A stretch of DNA of 64,000 nt from Carettochelys insculpta (taxonomy: Eukaryota; Chordata; Testudines; Carettochelyidae): contig NC_134138.1 in NCBI RefSeq assembly GCF_033958435.1, positions 271,413,798-271,477,797 of the forward strand, read 5' to 3'. Of this stretch, positions 34,104-46,189 are shown one piece after another (the stretch's first letter is position 1; every line of letters begins with the position of its first letter). The position numbers and the translations under genes were made by a program. Below the pieces are notes generated by a model. The model had not been told where the DNA came from, made no database searches, and was given only the letters and a program-made list of their open reading frames with translations.

Positions 34104-35264
34104 TGGATCACTTGCCACCAAACAAGTGTTTTAAGAACATTCTTTTGAATTATTTTCACTAAAATTGAACACCCTAACCCCTATGAGGAATCATTAGACT
34201 TGAGCTCTGGCACCAGTTTTTCTAGGGAAAAAAAACCAAAACAAAACACACTGTTTATAGGGATCCCTATCGGGTCACCTGACTACAGCAAGATTCAGGG
34301 ACGGAAAGTATTTGACAGGTTTTTTAAATTAGCAGAGTATCATAAATGTACCGGCATAAATGTAACAGTATCACTGTTGCCAGAAGGGAGGAGTTACATA
34401 GATTTCATAGTTATTTTGTGAAGAAATCTATCTCCAGACTGTCACTGGTGTTACGAAGTTGGAATCAGGTCATCCTCCTCTTCCTGAAGGTTGATTTTTG
34501 CTTCTGATGTCTATGGCTTAATTTTAGACTTCTATGCCTGGCGTTGCTCTGCTACCATTTCAATACTGGGAGCACACGTGGAGCATCTATATCAGCCAGC
34601 AAGGGACTAGATCCTCAACTCTTTCCTGGTACACATATACAAAGTTAAACTGCTTGGTTCCAAATGGATACCTCAAGGATGAGGGGCAGAAACTATCGAG
34701 GTCCAGTCACAGGGTGGTAACAGAGTCTGTGGTAAATACCTCTCAATAACTTACACTCTGCCTGCTATGCAAAATGCTCGAACTGCATTCTTCAAAGTTA
34801 GCAATAAATCAGTTTTATTTTCGTAGAAAAAAATCTGTATAATTTGCTCAGGGAAAACAAAATCTCAAAATAATAAAGCATAATGTCGTAGCTTACAGTG
34901 CACAAAAGAACGTACCTAATGAAAGCCTTTTCAGTCATATCCTCTCAACGGACAATAAAACCATGAGGAGCAATAATGGGACATTTGCCACTGGTCATCA
35001 TACACTTTCCTGGAGTGCCGCAGGACTTAAGCCTGTGAAAAATGCTCAGTTTTCAAACGGGAATTAACTGTAGGCCTAGTTACCTGTAAGGCAAAACAAT
35101 GTCTTTTCTCCTAAATTATAAAAAATAAAATTCACTGATAGACTAGAGAAAAGGTAGGATTACAGGAGGGGATGTACCTGAGGCTGCTGGGGTCCTTGTG
35201 GGGGACCAGGCATGGTACGGTAGGTGCAGGAGGACGGGGGTTGGGGAGGTGTGTAGGTGGCTGA
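34104..35264. other. No recognised feature
   Basis: Mixed sequence with short open frames only. No domain or repeat end recognised. Confidence 0.45.
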
Positions 35265-36063
35265 TCAGGGAGGAGATGATGATGTCGCAATGGAGCTGAT
35301 GTAGAGTTTACATCCAGGCATCACATCGGTTTCTTGTGCAAGGGTAGGTGTTTTGAAGGGACAGGACAATGGTTTTGGAGAGCGCTGGATCTGAAGAACA
35401 TCGAATTTGATTATGGGTAAATAGAGGCAAGACAACAGAGACTGATCATGCCTGGCTATGGGTGATGTTTCTTGAAGGGACTCATGATGCAACTGGGCAG
35501 TTTCAGTGTTTTGCATATCAACAGGGTCCATTACTAGGATTGGCCTAATAATGACTAATTTGGGTGTGAGCAGGCCTGGGTTCATTAGCATCTGGAGCAG
35601 AGATTTCCCATCAGGCAGCGCTTCTCTGCTTTCAGTATCCCATAGTTCAGTGCGGCTCCTACTTTGGAAAAGCTCTTCTCCGTTCAGTATGCTAATAAAG
35701 ATGTCTTTCTGCTCTATCATCAATGCAGATGAGGCTAGGGGTGTTTCCTTAGTCCAACCATCCTTATTGGAGGGATTTAGGTGTGTCTCCCCCTGCCAGT
35801 TTTGGTGCTTTGTCTTTGGTTCCAACAGAAGCCTGAGGGAAAGGAATTTGTTTTCCATGAGTATCACTCCCTGGCTTCCCAAGAGCACAGGTCTGACAGG
35901 TGGTCATGCTCAAGTTCCCCCAAAACTCAGAGCTGGTAGGTAACAGCTCTGAGGCCTTCCAACTATATTCAAGAGATATCCGCATGTTTTGATGTGATCG
36001 ATCCAGATCAAGACTCGGCACTCCGTTGATGAATGGATTGAGAAGTTCTTTCTGTATGTTCAT
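35265..36063 (-). pseudogene. Unrecognised coding-like block, two frames joined by one shift
   Basis: A 99-codon frame starts at 36063 (NIQKELLNPFINGVPSLDLD) and a 207-codon frame ends at 35265; they overlap with a frame change near 35890. Together they would give roughly 260 residues with balanced composition (SLEYSWKASELLPTSSEFWG; DIFISILNGEELFQSRSRTE; PGLLTPKLVIIRPILVMDPV). I recognise no domain. The A/T-rich sequence just upstream on the minus strand ends in an AG, so an exon acceptor is possible. Alternatives are an exon of an unknown host gene, a processed pseudogene or a retroelement gag. No poly(A) tail or flanking duplication was found. Confidence 0.35.
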
Positions 36064-36169
36064 TTTGTATGTTGTGTGTGCGTTTCATATAATGCAACTG
36101 AATAAATATATTCACATTGTGTTTGTAATATAATAAAATATTATTTTAAAAATGTTTTATTTCAGTACA

Positions 36170-36300
36170 TTTGGTTTCATAGATATTAGGTCCAAGAAGC
36201 ACAACCCCCACCATTCTGTTACCTCAATTTGCACAAATTCAACTTACGTGAAGTTTCCCAGAAAATCCATCTACACATAAGTCAGGGGTCAATTGTATAT
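36170..36300 (-). mobile_element. Possible Tigger/mariner-type terminal fragment
   Basis: On the minus strand the stretch starts near TATACAATTGACCCCTGACT, a style of end seen in TcMar-Tigger elements. Only one end is visible. Confidence 0.25.
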
Positions 36301-36859
36301 CCACATATTTGTTTCATGTTACTTCTCCTTGCTCTTTCCTCGTGATGTTTCTGACAAAATAATATTATTCACTTTTGTCAAACTATTTTATCATGGGTAG
36401 CCTGGGGTGTCCTTGGTGGAACGTATTCACATCTTCTGTGTGTTTTAGCAGTGATAATGATACTCGTGCCGAGTTCATGTGTGGACACTGTTTTGCAGGT
36501 GGATGTCTGCTTTTGACCCAGCTTGCCCATTACTCATAGTAAAACTCTTGCTGACATTTGTTCAGGCCTCCCGAGGGCCATGCTTCAAGCTTTTTCAACT
36601 ACTCATGCATGATTAATAACATATCTGGCAATGTATGTTATTCCCAGCTATAATCTGTTCAGATAATGAAGTGCAGGTATGTTCAGAAAGTTGAGTAGAT
36701 GTTTCATCCTGTAAATCTATCTGCACAATACCTCAACAAAACAAAGGAGAAACAGAATTTTCAGGGTAAGATCCAAGAGGTGGCAGCACAAAGTAAAAAA
36801 ATTAGATTCACAATAGAGTGATCCTGCCATCTACTGTTTCTTATAAGCTACTTCAATTA
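36301..36859. other. No recognised feature
   Basis: AT-rich spacer, no gene or repeat end seen. Confidence 0.5.
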
Positions 36860-37165
36860 AAACAAAAAAGCAGTAAAGTAGCACTTTAAAGACTAACAAA
36901 ATAATTTATTAAGTAAGCTTTCGTGGGACAGACCCACTTCTTCAGACCATAGCCATACCAGAACAGACTCAATATTTAAGGCATAGAGAACGAAAAATAG
37001 GAATCAAAGTTGACAAATCAGAAAAAAATTATCAAGTTGAGAAAATCAGGGAGCAGAGGGGCGGGCGAGGACAAGGGGAAGTCAAGAATTAGATGAAGCC
37101 AAGTAATTCTATCCATCTAATTCTTGACTCCCCCTCCCTGCACCCCTCTGCTCTCTCTGTGGCTG
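36860..37165 (-). repeat. PLE-associated repeat, subfamily 2, with an inverted copy of its tail
   Basis: Contains AAGCAGTAAAGTAGCACTTT, then (minus strand) CTGAAGA, a helix II formed by GTGGG and CCCAC around TCTGT, and GAAAGCTTAC. After GTCAAGAATTAGATG at about 37081-37096 an inverted copy of the tail follows (CATCTAATTCTTGACTCCCC to CTCTGCTC at 37165). Confidence 0.7.
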
Positions 37166-38140
37166 CTGCTTCAGGCTGCTAGCCTGATGCCCTGCCTTAA
37201 TTGCCTTAAGGTGACCTTATACGCAAGTTAGCATCCAATAGGTGTGGACGCTTTGTTTTGCAATGGCAAAACGCTATGTCAAACTAACTTTCAGATGTGG
37301 CTACCTTATTTCAAACAAGATATTTCAAATTGATGACTTCAAAATAAATTAGTCTGAAATAAGGCTGCAGTGTAGCCATCACCAAAATGAAAGCTGCTGT
37401 GAGAGCTGAGCTGGGCAGCAGGCCAGATCAAGTCCCCAGATCAGGGAGGCCTTGTGTTCGCAAAGAGGTCAGGGTTGGACTGAATTTGTTGATGAACAGA
37501 GAAGTGACTCCCGTTGAGTGCCAGACGTTTAACAAGTTGCTGTTTATAGTTTGTTTCGGATGCCTCAAACATAATTTGGGAGATAAATGCCTTGAAAGAG
37601 ACCACAAGGGTTACATTTCATTTTCCTGGAGCCAGAAGTGGGAGTTCAACTGTAGGTGGGGATTTCAAGAATTTTTTAACGGAACCTCTAGGGAACTTCG
37701 GAGCCTGCCTCCCCATTCCACTGCTAATGCCACCTGGTAGAAAGGTTACACATCACTGTATGGCAGTCTAGAGCAATGTTTCTCAATATGTGGTATGCGT
37801 ACCCTTAAGGGCACATAAAGAGAAGTCTGGGGAGTATGCATGCTGGAGCTGCATGTGGATCTTTGAGGAATAAAGAGCCCAGAGCTGCAGGAAGGTGTAT
37901 GCTGCTCTGTACATGCGTCCCTCCCCAGCGCCTGGAGGGAAAAAGGCATAGCAGCTGTGACCCTGGTAGTGGCGGCTCTGGTGAGTCACTGGCATTAGAT
38001 TACAGTGGTGGGGGGAGGGTGACGGAGGGAGGAAGCTGGTGGTGCCTGGCTCTGGAAGAGGGGAGGGGGGCACTGGGTTAAAGCAGGAGGACGGGGGGTT
38101 CCTGGCTCTGGAATATTATACTTACATAAGGGAACGTGGC
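37166..38140. other. MITE and hAT scraps, no gene
   Basis: About 37200-37385 is a short MITE-like piece ending CAGTGTAGCCATCAC. At 37772 GAGCAATGTTTCTCAATATG and GTGGTATGCGTACCCTTAAG resemble one end of a hAT-Charlie element. The other end was not found. Open frames here show no domain. Confidence 0.35.
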
Positions 38141-39540
38141 AGCAGGACCTCATTAGCATCATCATCATCAGTCCCTTGACCGAGGTCGTTGGGGCGCCTT
38201 CATAACAACATTCTTTATAGTGTCTCTCCATCTTTGGCAGTCTTGTGCCAATTCTTGAGTTGCGGCAAAGCTCATCCCTGTCCATCCTTTAATGTTGTCT
38301 GTTCATTGCTTTTTCTGTCTGCCACAACTCCTTTTGCCATTGACTGTGCCTTGCAGTATTGTCTTGGACAGGCCTGACGAGCTCGTTGCGTGTCCATACC
38401 ATCTTAGTTTGCTCTTTTTTACTCTGGATAGTAGGTCGTGATGAGGTCCTATTGCTGAGTTGATGATGTTTCTGACCTCTTCATTACTAATACATGTCGT
38501 ATCGGGGATGTTAAGAAGTTTGTGGTATAGCCCATTTCAACGGCCTTGATCTTGCGCTCTAGTTCTGCTGTCAGAGTCCAGGTCTCTCAAGCATATAGAA
38601 TGATGGAGTGTATGAAAGCTTGCATGAGCCTTACTTTTGACTTTAGGGATATGTTTTTGTCTTTCCAGATTGGTTTTAATTTTGCCATTGCTGCGGTTGT
38701 TATTGCTGTTCTGGCGAGTAGTTCTGGTTTTGTACTTGCATCAGAAATGATTGACCCGACGTATTTAAATTGTTTTACTTCTTCCAATTTCTGTTGTTTT
38801 ATGGATATTTGGGCAGATATACCCCTAAGGTTGGTGGTCATGAGTTCTGTCTTTTCTGCGTTTATTTCCAGGCCATATTTTATTGAAGTTTTATCTAAGC
38901 ATTTAACAAGGTTATCTAGTTCTTTTTCCCTCCCTGCCAGTCCAACAATGTCATCTGCGAAACATAAGTTGGTTATAGATTGACCGCCAATACTTACGGT
39001 TGTAGGGTGGTCGTCTAGAGCTTCTACCATGATACGTTCCATAAAGATGTTAAAAAGCGTAGGAGAGAGTATGCAGCCCTGTCATACTCCTACAGTGGTA
39101 CAGGACCAGGCATCAACAGCACCATTGAATAACACTTCACTACTGAACTTTTTGTATGAATTTTTAATTATGTCAATGAGTTTACTTTTGATGTTAAATT
39201 GCTTCATTGTTGCCCACAGTGCTGCGTGCCAAACTCTGTCGAAGGCCTTTTTAAAAGCAATAAACACAAGTTACAGGTCTTGTTGATGTGAATTGTATTT
39301 CTGACAGAGTACAGATAGGTTAAAAATGTGTTCAGTGTTACTGCTGCCTGATCGAAAACCAGCTTGTTCTTCAGAAATATTCTTCTCGGCATGGGGTGTT
39401 AATCTGTTCAGAATTTGAGGAATGTGTTCTTTGGAGATGTAGATGGGATGAGCTGTGTGCATGTGTAGATGTAAATAATTGCCTGTTTTGAAAAAGATGC
39501 TGGGTAGCAGGAAAAGTGCTGTTTTACTTTTTGTAAACAA
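38141..39540 (-). mobile_element. RTE-type LINE, 5'-truncated, with reverse transcriptase remnant
   Basis: The 3' end is at the left, closed by (ATC)n at about 38155-38171, the trinucleotide tail common in RTE elements. Reading leftward: EKNISEEQAGFRSGSSNTEH; motif A as FKKAFDRVWHAALWATMKQF; SIGGQSITNLCFADDIVGLA, catalytic FADD at 38950-38961; then KCLDKTSIKYGLEINAEKTE and FKYVGSIISDASTKPELLAR. The last ~400 bp encode a broken C-terminus. Frames change at about 39270 and 39050, and the APE endonuclease is absent. The frame at 39042-38587 is still open for 151 codons. Confidence 0.85.
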
Positions 39541-40221
39541 CTTGTAATGTCACAAATTAAGCTATTACCCAGTGTAGAAATTGTGGAATATCACCAATGC
39601 TTGAAATTATTGTGGAGGTACAGTGTGGTCATCATTGCTGTGTAAGATGTGGATCACATAGGGCTACCCTGATCAGTGCCCTGTGAAGTAGAAGTGGGGA
39701 GAGGATACTGGTTGAACCACCTGGCTGGGAACCTTTTGGTCATCCGACCATAAGTCTGGTTTCATTAATTTTTCCGCCGACTGTTCAAAGATAGATCTAA
39801 AGCCTAGACTAATGGTGAAGTCTGTAGTTATTTCATGAGAATCCACCCTGGTGGATGCTGAGATTCAGTGGCTAGACCCAGAGCTGATGGCACTAACTGC
39901 TGAAATCGCTGACAGCTGAAACCACAGAGAGCTGCAATCACAGGGTTTTGCCTGGAGCCAAACCCACAAAGCAGTGGACAAGTGGCCAGCAAAGGTGGCT
40001 GCCAGTTGGGCAGCTGGCAGGGGCAGCTGGTGGAAGCAGCCAACAAGTGGCTGAAGGTGATATTGCCCCTGTGGGGCAAGCAACTCCAGGCAGATGTACC
40101 TGTGAACTCTCAATTCACATGGACCAGACCATGCTGTGAGAGATACAACCCACAAGTGGGTGTGTGTTGGTAAAGAACTCTCAGCAAGGGATTCAGTTCA
40201 GCAGACTGTGGACAGTGCCTT
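39541..40221. other. No recognised feature
   Basis: Part of it (39840-40180) is GC-richer with open frames on both strands, but no family is recognisable. Confidence 0.45.
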
Positions 40222-41645
40222 GCTTAATGAGGTTCTTCTTTAAGTGTCCCCGTGGGTACTCCACCTTAGGTGCCAGGATTACCCTGGCACTGCAGACCGG
40301 AGATCTTCCATAGCCATTTTCATATGGACCGTGAATGTGCAGCTTTGCGCTCTTTTGATCATATGCATGGTCTGGTCAGAGCCAGGTCCTCTCAACCACC
40401 AGCAGCTGCAGATGGAGCCTCTGTATTCTCCTCAGCGTTTTGAAGAAAAGTCTCTTTCTTTCCCTCTTTCTGTTCCTGTTGAAAGTTGGACTTTGTTCCC
40501 ATTTAGTTTGTTCTATACCCTTAAAAAAAAAGAAAAAGAAAGTTCAAATTTTATAATTTGTCATTCCTGTTTTACTGGAGCTAATGGACTCCCTTGTTAT
40601 CCATAGTTGCTCTCTGTTAACTTGTTCTATGTTACTAAAAAAAATAGTTTTAGTGAGTGTTGTAGTTTGCCTTTGAAGTTATATAATCATGCTGGGTGCA
40701 ACCAGATTCAAAAATGTGACTCATTCAGCAAGGCAATGCTGGGCTCTGGTGGGCACTCCTGCTGCATTTGATGCCTCAGTGAAGTACATGTTCTGCAGAA
40801 ATGTCCTCACTGCTCCAAGTTGACCACCCAGTCTCATAGAGATAGAGAAATGCAACTCCACATGATCTTATTTGACAAAGCCCTTCAGCCCACTACCCTG
40901 GAGCCCACGGAGACCACTGACCGTTGAAGTCAAAATAAGTGCAGGACCCTTGCCTCGGAAGTGGCCGTGCATGAGAGGCCCAAGGCATCTCCCGCTCAAT
41001 TTTTACCCGAGCTGTCCAGAGGAAGGATGAGTGAGGGAGAAGAAAGCAGCGAAGCTGTATCTGGCTCTACCGTTAAAAGGGCCAAGACAAAGAAATCTGC
41101 CTCATCATCAGCACCGAAACACAGAGCGGAACTGGACAATCCACCAGAACCAGACTGCTCCAAGTCAGCAACGGCTGTAATATCAGCACCACATCAGCAG
41201 CCCGCAGCACTGGTGACCAAGAGTGCTGCAACAGTACTGACTACCTCGGTACCAACAACGGCACTGACCTGGTTGGCACCATCAATGGCACCAGTTCGTG
41301 AGGTAGTGGCACTGGCTACTGCAGCACGGATGATGATGGCACCGGCTGTGTTGCAACCACAAGTGACGGCACCGGCACCAGCACCAGGGAAGGAACAATT
41401 ACGGAAGTCCATAAAAGCCACTTCAAAGTCTTAGCATCATCGCAGGCATACTCCTGAGTTTTCGCCACAGCTTTCACCTTTGCATCCCATGTCGTATGTG
41501 TCAGATATTTCTCCAGGACGTATTTTTATTCCATCTCCCTTTCTCAGACCACAGTCACTGTCATCTTTTCAGAGATCATGGTCTTCATTCCCCTTTCTGA
41601 GACCAAGGTCCCCATCCATCTACGATATCAAAGAGGAACAGCAGC
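40222..41645 (+). pseudogene. DIRS-like retrotransposon 5' region and gag remnant
   Basis: The left part (TTCTTCTTTAAGTGTCCCCG, then GCACTGCAGACCGGAGATCT and an A-rich run at 40528) is homologous to 46190-46510, so it is the 5' end of the same element family. From about 40690 broken frames give a gag-like region: FKKCDSF-type and VLQKCPHCSK cysteine motifs, then HRDREMQLHMILFDKALQPT and a 157-codon Ala/Thr/Pro-rich frame at 40961-41434. It lacks a full zinc motif and is interrupted by a PLE-associated repeat. Confidence 0.5.
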
Positions 41646-41649
41646 CAAT

Positions 41650-41930
41650 TAGTAACAAAGAGGAAGCCGTGCTAGTCTATACACTAGCAAAACAAAAAGC
41701 AGTCAAGTAGCACTTTAAAGACTAGCAAAATGGTTTATTAGGTGAGCTTTCATGGGACAGACCCACTTCTTCAGACCATAGCCAGACCAGAACAGACTCA
41801 GTATTTAAGGCACAGAGAACCAAAAACAGTAAGCAAGGAGGACAAATCATAAAAAGATAATCAAGGTGAGCAAATCAGAGAGTGGAGGGGTGTGGGGGAA
41901 AGTCAAGAATTAGATTGAGCCAAGTATGCA
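41650..41930 (-). repeat. PLE-associated repeat, subfamily 2
   Basis: Plus-strand head GTAACAAAGAGGAAGCCGTG, then AAACAAAAAGCAGTCAAGTA. On the minus strand the core reads CTGAAGA, GTGGG/CCCAT, GAAAGCTCACC. It interrupts the DIRS-like element and adjoins a PLE GIY-YIG fragment of opposite orientation. Confidence 0.7.
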
Positions 41931-41934
41931 GACA

Positions 41935-42175
41935 AGCCCCTATAGTGACTCAGAAAGTTCCCATCACGGTTTAAACCATGTCAATGGGCACAAAACAGAC
42001 ATCAAAACACTCCAGATCCACAAACCAGTTAGTCAACATTTTAATGGAATGGGGCATTCTGTCAATGACCTAAAGGTATGTGTGTTACTGAAAAGGAATT
42101 ATCACACCGTTTTGGAAAGAGAAACAGCTGAGCTGGCTTTTATATTTAAAGTCGGTGCATTAACACATTAACTAT
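41935..42175 (+). pseudogene. PLE GIY-YIG endonuclease fragment
   Basis: The frame VNGHKTDIKTLQIHKPVSQH, FNGMGHSVNDLKVCVLLKRN and ERETAELAFIFKVGALTH corresponds to the C-terminal half of the PLE GIY-YIG domain (compare 46956-47261). The catalytic GIY-YIG strands themselves are not included. Confidence 0.65.
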
Positions 42176-42179
42176 TTGA

Positions 42180-43370
42180 TGAATCTACTGATACAATACT
42201 GCATTCCAGCAAATATTCACATACCACTTTAAAAACCCAGGGCCTGTATATGCCACCTTGAGGATGTAGATGATTCAGTCCATACAAGAGAAGGTACAAC
42301 CAACCGTTCCAAAGGACTCAGTTCCACCAAAGTCAATTTGATCAGTCTAGATCCACACAGAGATCTTCAAGGCACAGGAATAACCAGCCTCACAAACAAA
42401 CATTGAAACAGTCAAGGCAGCAAGTTTGACAGTTTGACTGAGAACTGTGATACCACTGCTACCATTTCTACTTCTCCCCCGGCGAGCCTATTTCATTATT
42501 GCCTAAGACCTTACTACAACCAGTGGTCACAGATAACAACTGACAAATGGGTGCTGGAAATAGTTTTGTTGGGGTACATCATCCCTCTCTGTGCTGTTCT
42601 ACCTATTACCTCCCCCATCCCATCCCTTTTCAGGGACCCTCTCATGAGATTGTTTTAAGACAAGAGGTGAACCATCTCCTCTCCATAGGTTGAATGATTA
42701 CCAGACAAGTTCAGAGGGAGAAGATTCTACTCCCTAGATTTCCTCACCCAGAAGAAATCCAATGGGTGGAGGCCAATACTGCAACTTCGAAACCTTAATC
42801 GTTGCCTGTGCAAGCAACAGTTCAAAATGGTTACCTTGGCCTCCATAATTCTGGAGCTAGATCGCGGCAACTGGTTTGCAGCTCTTGATCTCTAGGACAC
42901 TTACTTCCACATAGCCATCCATCCAGCCCACAGACACTTTCTCTGGTTTGTCATGGGCGAAGAACACTTCCAGTACAGCATTCTGCCCTTCAGCCTTGCC
43001 ACAGCTCCTAGGGTATCCTCACAAACCCTTGCAGTGGTTGTGGTGCATCTTTGACATCTCAACATCATCATTATCCCATATCTGGACAACTGCCTCCTCA
43101 GAGGAGTGTCTCGAGCGGACATCACAGGGATCTACAGACCACCAAGGCCACGTCTCTCTCTTTGGACCTTATTATAAATGACAAAAAGTCAATCATGCAA
43201 CCCATGCAAAGCAAAGAGTTCATCAGTGCACGCCTGGACTCTGTTATGGCTTGGCCATATCTCCCACTTCAGGTTTATCGTACTATCCAAGACATCATTC
43301 ACACAGTATTGGCCAGGTTATGACCTGCTTGCAACTCATTGGTCACATGGTATGTAGGAAATAAGCATTT
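42180..43370 (+). pseudogene. DIRS-like reverse transcriptase remnant
   Basis: Broken frames give QITTDKWVLEIVLLGYIIPL, a DIRS-type segment before RT; then LELDRGNWFAALDL (stop) DTYFHIAIHPAHRHFLWFVM with EEHFQYSILPFSLATAPR; and IIIIPYLDNCLLRG, where the catalytic YLDD has become YLDN (about 43077-43091). A tail with YPRHHSHSIGQ- and CLQLIGHMV follows. DIRS elements use a tyrosine recombinase rather than an integrase; none is seen here. Probably the continuation of 40222-41645, split by PLE sequence. Confidence 0.7.
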
Positions 43371-43639
43371 GTGCACAAGAATTATTTACAGTGTTCAAGA
43401 CCATGTAACTCTTTACAGTAGAGGTGAGCGCTGGATGGGGGAGGGCTTGGGATAGTGGGGGGGGGGCATTAGTCCTCTGAAAGGACTAATTTAAACTCAG
43501 AACAGGTTTGTGATAGAAAGAGGGCTTCTCCACAGGGAGACTCATTCTGGTGGGCACAAGGAGGACTGGTATCCTTAGAGACAGTTGGTAGTTCCAACTA
43601 AGTACAGAGAAACACTCTTAATCTTAACCCATGGTCACC

Positions 43640-44290
43640 CTAGTGGTCATGCAGGGGTGAAGAGAACCAAAGACTGACTGGGAGTCATTCCACTGGGAGG
43701 GAATGTGCAAGGATGTGTCTAGTTATGTCCAGTCTTGTAAAGTGTGCCACATTTCAAGGCACCTCTCCAGCCTGTCCCCATAATAGAGGTCCCATTTTAG
43801 CATGTAGCTGTGGATATTATGGATCCTTTCCCTAAAAAGACTTCCTGAGGGAAGCAGTTCATACTGACTCTTGTGGATTTTGCCACACGATGGCCAGAAG
43901 CAGTAACTCTATGGAGCATTATGGCCAAGACTGTACCAGACACTAACCGATATTTTTGACAGGGTAGGTTGGCCCTCAGAGATCCTCAGGGATTCGAGGA
44001 TTAATTTCCTAGCCGAGGCTATGAAATATCTCTGGGAAACTCATGAGGCGAAACACCGAGGTGTCACTCCCTACCACCATCAAACAAATGGCTTGGTGGA
44101 GAGATTTAATGGAATGTTTTAGGCCATAGTACATAATTTTGTTACTGAGTGCTCCAATGATTGGGACTTGGCCTTACAGTAGCTACTGTTTGCCTATAGA
44201 GATGTCCCACATCCCAGTTTAGGATTCTCACCATTCAAATTTGTGCATGCATGTGTACTCTATCTTAGGTCCCTAGCTTCAATTTTAAAA
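43640..44290 (+). pseudogene. Ty3/Gypsy integrase fragment
   Basis: Starts with an HHCC-type zinc region remnant (HAGVKRTKDWLGVIPLGG, then CKVCHI), and continues with the core: LTDIFDRVGWPSEILRDSRI (second Asp region), FLAEAMKYLWETHEAKHRGV, TPYHHQTNGLVERFNGMF (catalytic Glu) and RDVPHPSLGFSPFKFVHA. Reverse transcriptase, LTRs and gag are not adjacent. Stops are present near 43800 and 44120. It is a different Gypsy piece from that at 28084-30589, which lacks integrase. Confidence 0.8.
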
Positions 44291-45485
44291 CCAGTAGAAG
44301 TCATTTCACCACTGAAAAACTAAAAGCTGTATTCTAACTGGATGTTGGAAGCAAATGATTACTTACCAGTAGTCTGAAGTATGACCACAAAAATATCTCT
44401 GGGCACAGCATGCCCAAGAGACAAGTAAGATGGTAACCCATTGAAAGTCACTGTAAGGCTAAGGGTTACTAAGGGTCCCAGAGCCAAAGGCAAGGGTGGC
44501 CAACACATAGACTGCGGGTCAGAATCTGGCCCACCAAGCATTTTTATCCAGCCCATGAAGCTGCCTCAATGCAGCAGCCTTTTCCTTGTGGCACAGCAAG
44601 ACAGGACAGGCTGTGCCTGTGCAAAAGGTGCCAGGGGAGCCCCCGGAGGGGAGGATGACCCTTGAAGGATTGATGGCAGCGTGACATCATGGCACTCAGT
44701 CGGGGGCTATCCTTTTGAATGAACATTTATTGGGATTACTTCGCATTGCTACATCTACTGTTGGAGCAGACGTAGACTACTGGTGCAAGCAAAAACAGTA
44801 TCACGTATCTCACTGAGCCAGATTTCTACAGTGCTGAGGGTGTTGAATGATCTTGGAGTAATAAAATATCAATTTATGCTGCATTTTTCTGTTGGGAATG
44901 ATTACGCTATTTTGTGTTCAGCCCCTGGAATAAGAAAAAATTTGCCATGTAGTCCATGATGCAGAAAGATTGGTCACTCCTCACCAAAGATATGGGTCGC
45001 TATAGGTGACTGGATAAAATATACTGGAGGCTACAAACTGCTGAGCCCACACAGAGCAAAAATAGTTGAAACATAAAGTGACATTAAAGGTTCAGATTTG
45101 GAACATATTCTTTAGAAATCTTGCTGCCGACAAAATAGTGTAGAAGGCAGGCAAAGGTGATAGAGATGGAGAGAGAGAGATGGGAAGCTAACCAAGAAGA
45201 CAAACTGATAGAAGGATCAAGAAGTGACAGACAACCCTCAGGGTTCTGAGGAGAGATAGTTTAGAACCCCGAGAACACACCTGAAGAATGCACCACTAGC
45301 AGCCTCAGTCCCATAACCCTAGCCACACCCATAACATCTGGGGCAACAGCATAACCAACAGAGAACATAAGCTTGCTGTTGACCGTATGTAATATGGCAT
45401 AGTTAAGTAGCAGTATGATCCATGAATGTGGGTGTGAAAAAAAAGTTAATTCAGGATTATTTAGGAAAATTGCAATTAAAGTGCA
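44291..45485. other. No recognised gene; possible hAT end near 44491
   Basis: CAAGGGTGGCCAACACATAG resembles a hAT terminus (CAGGGGTGGCCAAC type). No partner end was found. The rest is unassigned. Confidence 0.35.
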
Positions 45486-46100
45486 AAGTAAGATCTCCTG
45501 CCTGAGGTGAATACTGCACATGAGATGGCAGGACAGAGTTACAAACATGGAAGTCCTGGACAGAGCAGGAACCATGAGCATCAAAGCCATGATTCTGAAA
45601 GCCCAGCTTCGCTGGACAGGGAACATCATACAAATGGAGGAGTCAAGAATCCCTAAGCAACTTCTCTACGGTGAACTCTCCCAGGGCAAAAGGAATCAAG
45701 GTAGGCCTCACAAGAGGTATAAAGACTGCGTGAAGGCCAACCTTGCTCATGCTGGTTTAAAACCAGATCAGCTAGAGCAGCATGCAAAAGACCGAACAGG
45801 CTGGCCTGCGCTCGTACGACACGCATATGACAACTCTGAAGAGCAGCGACGCGTACGCATCATTGATGCTCGTGAGAGGAAGAAAGCAACAGCAGCAGCC
45901 ACATCAACAGAGCCAGGACAATTCCCTTGCCCCCATTGTGAATGCCCATGCCGTTCAAAACGTGGACTCCTCAGCCACATGCAAGTCCACAACCGATGAG
46001 CCTGTGCAAGCTCAAAATGTCATCGTCAGACACAATGGACTACCTACTAAGATCTCCTGTCTGAAACTGGTTATATACTGGCCACCAATAGTGGACTTTG
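45486..46100 (+). pseudogene. LINE ORF2 C-terminal segment ending in a C2H2 finger
   Basis: A 159-codon open frame (45520-45999) contains RVTNMEVLDRAGTMSIKAMI, LRWTGNIIQMEESRIPKQLL, GKRNQGRPHKRYKDCVKANL and ends CPHCECPCRSKRGLLSHMQV-H, a C-x2-C-x12-H-x3-H finger. This is the conserved C-terminal tail of a non-LTR retrotransposon ORF2 family; the reverse transcriptase is absent. The frame is uninterrupted from 45520 to its stop, so the copy is young or lucky. The clade cannot be fixed from this segment alone. Confidence 0.7.
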
Positions 46101-46189
46101 CCATCACTTGAGTTGTACATTACTGTGGTTCAAATGCTCTTCCACTTGCAAGCAGGATTTGTTTCTGATCTTTACTTGCACATCAAGAG

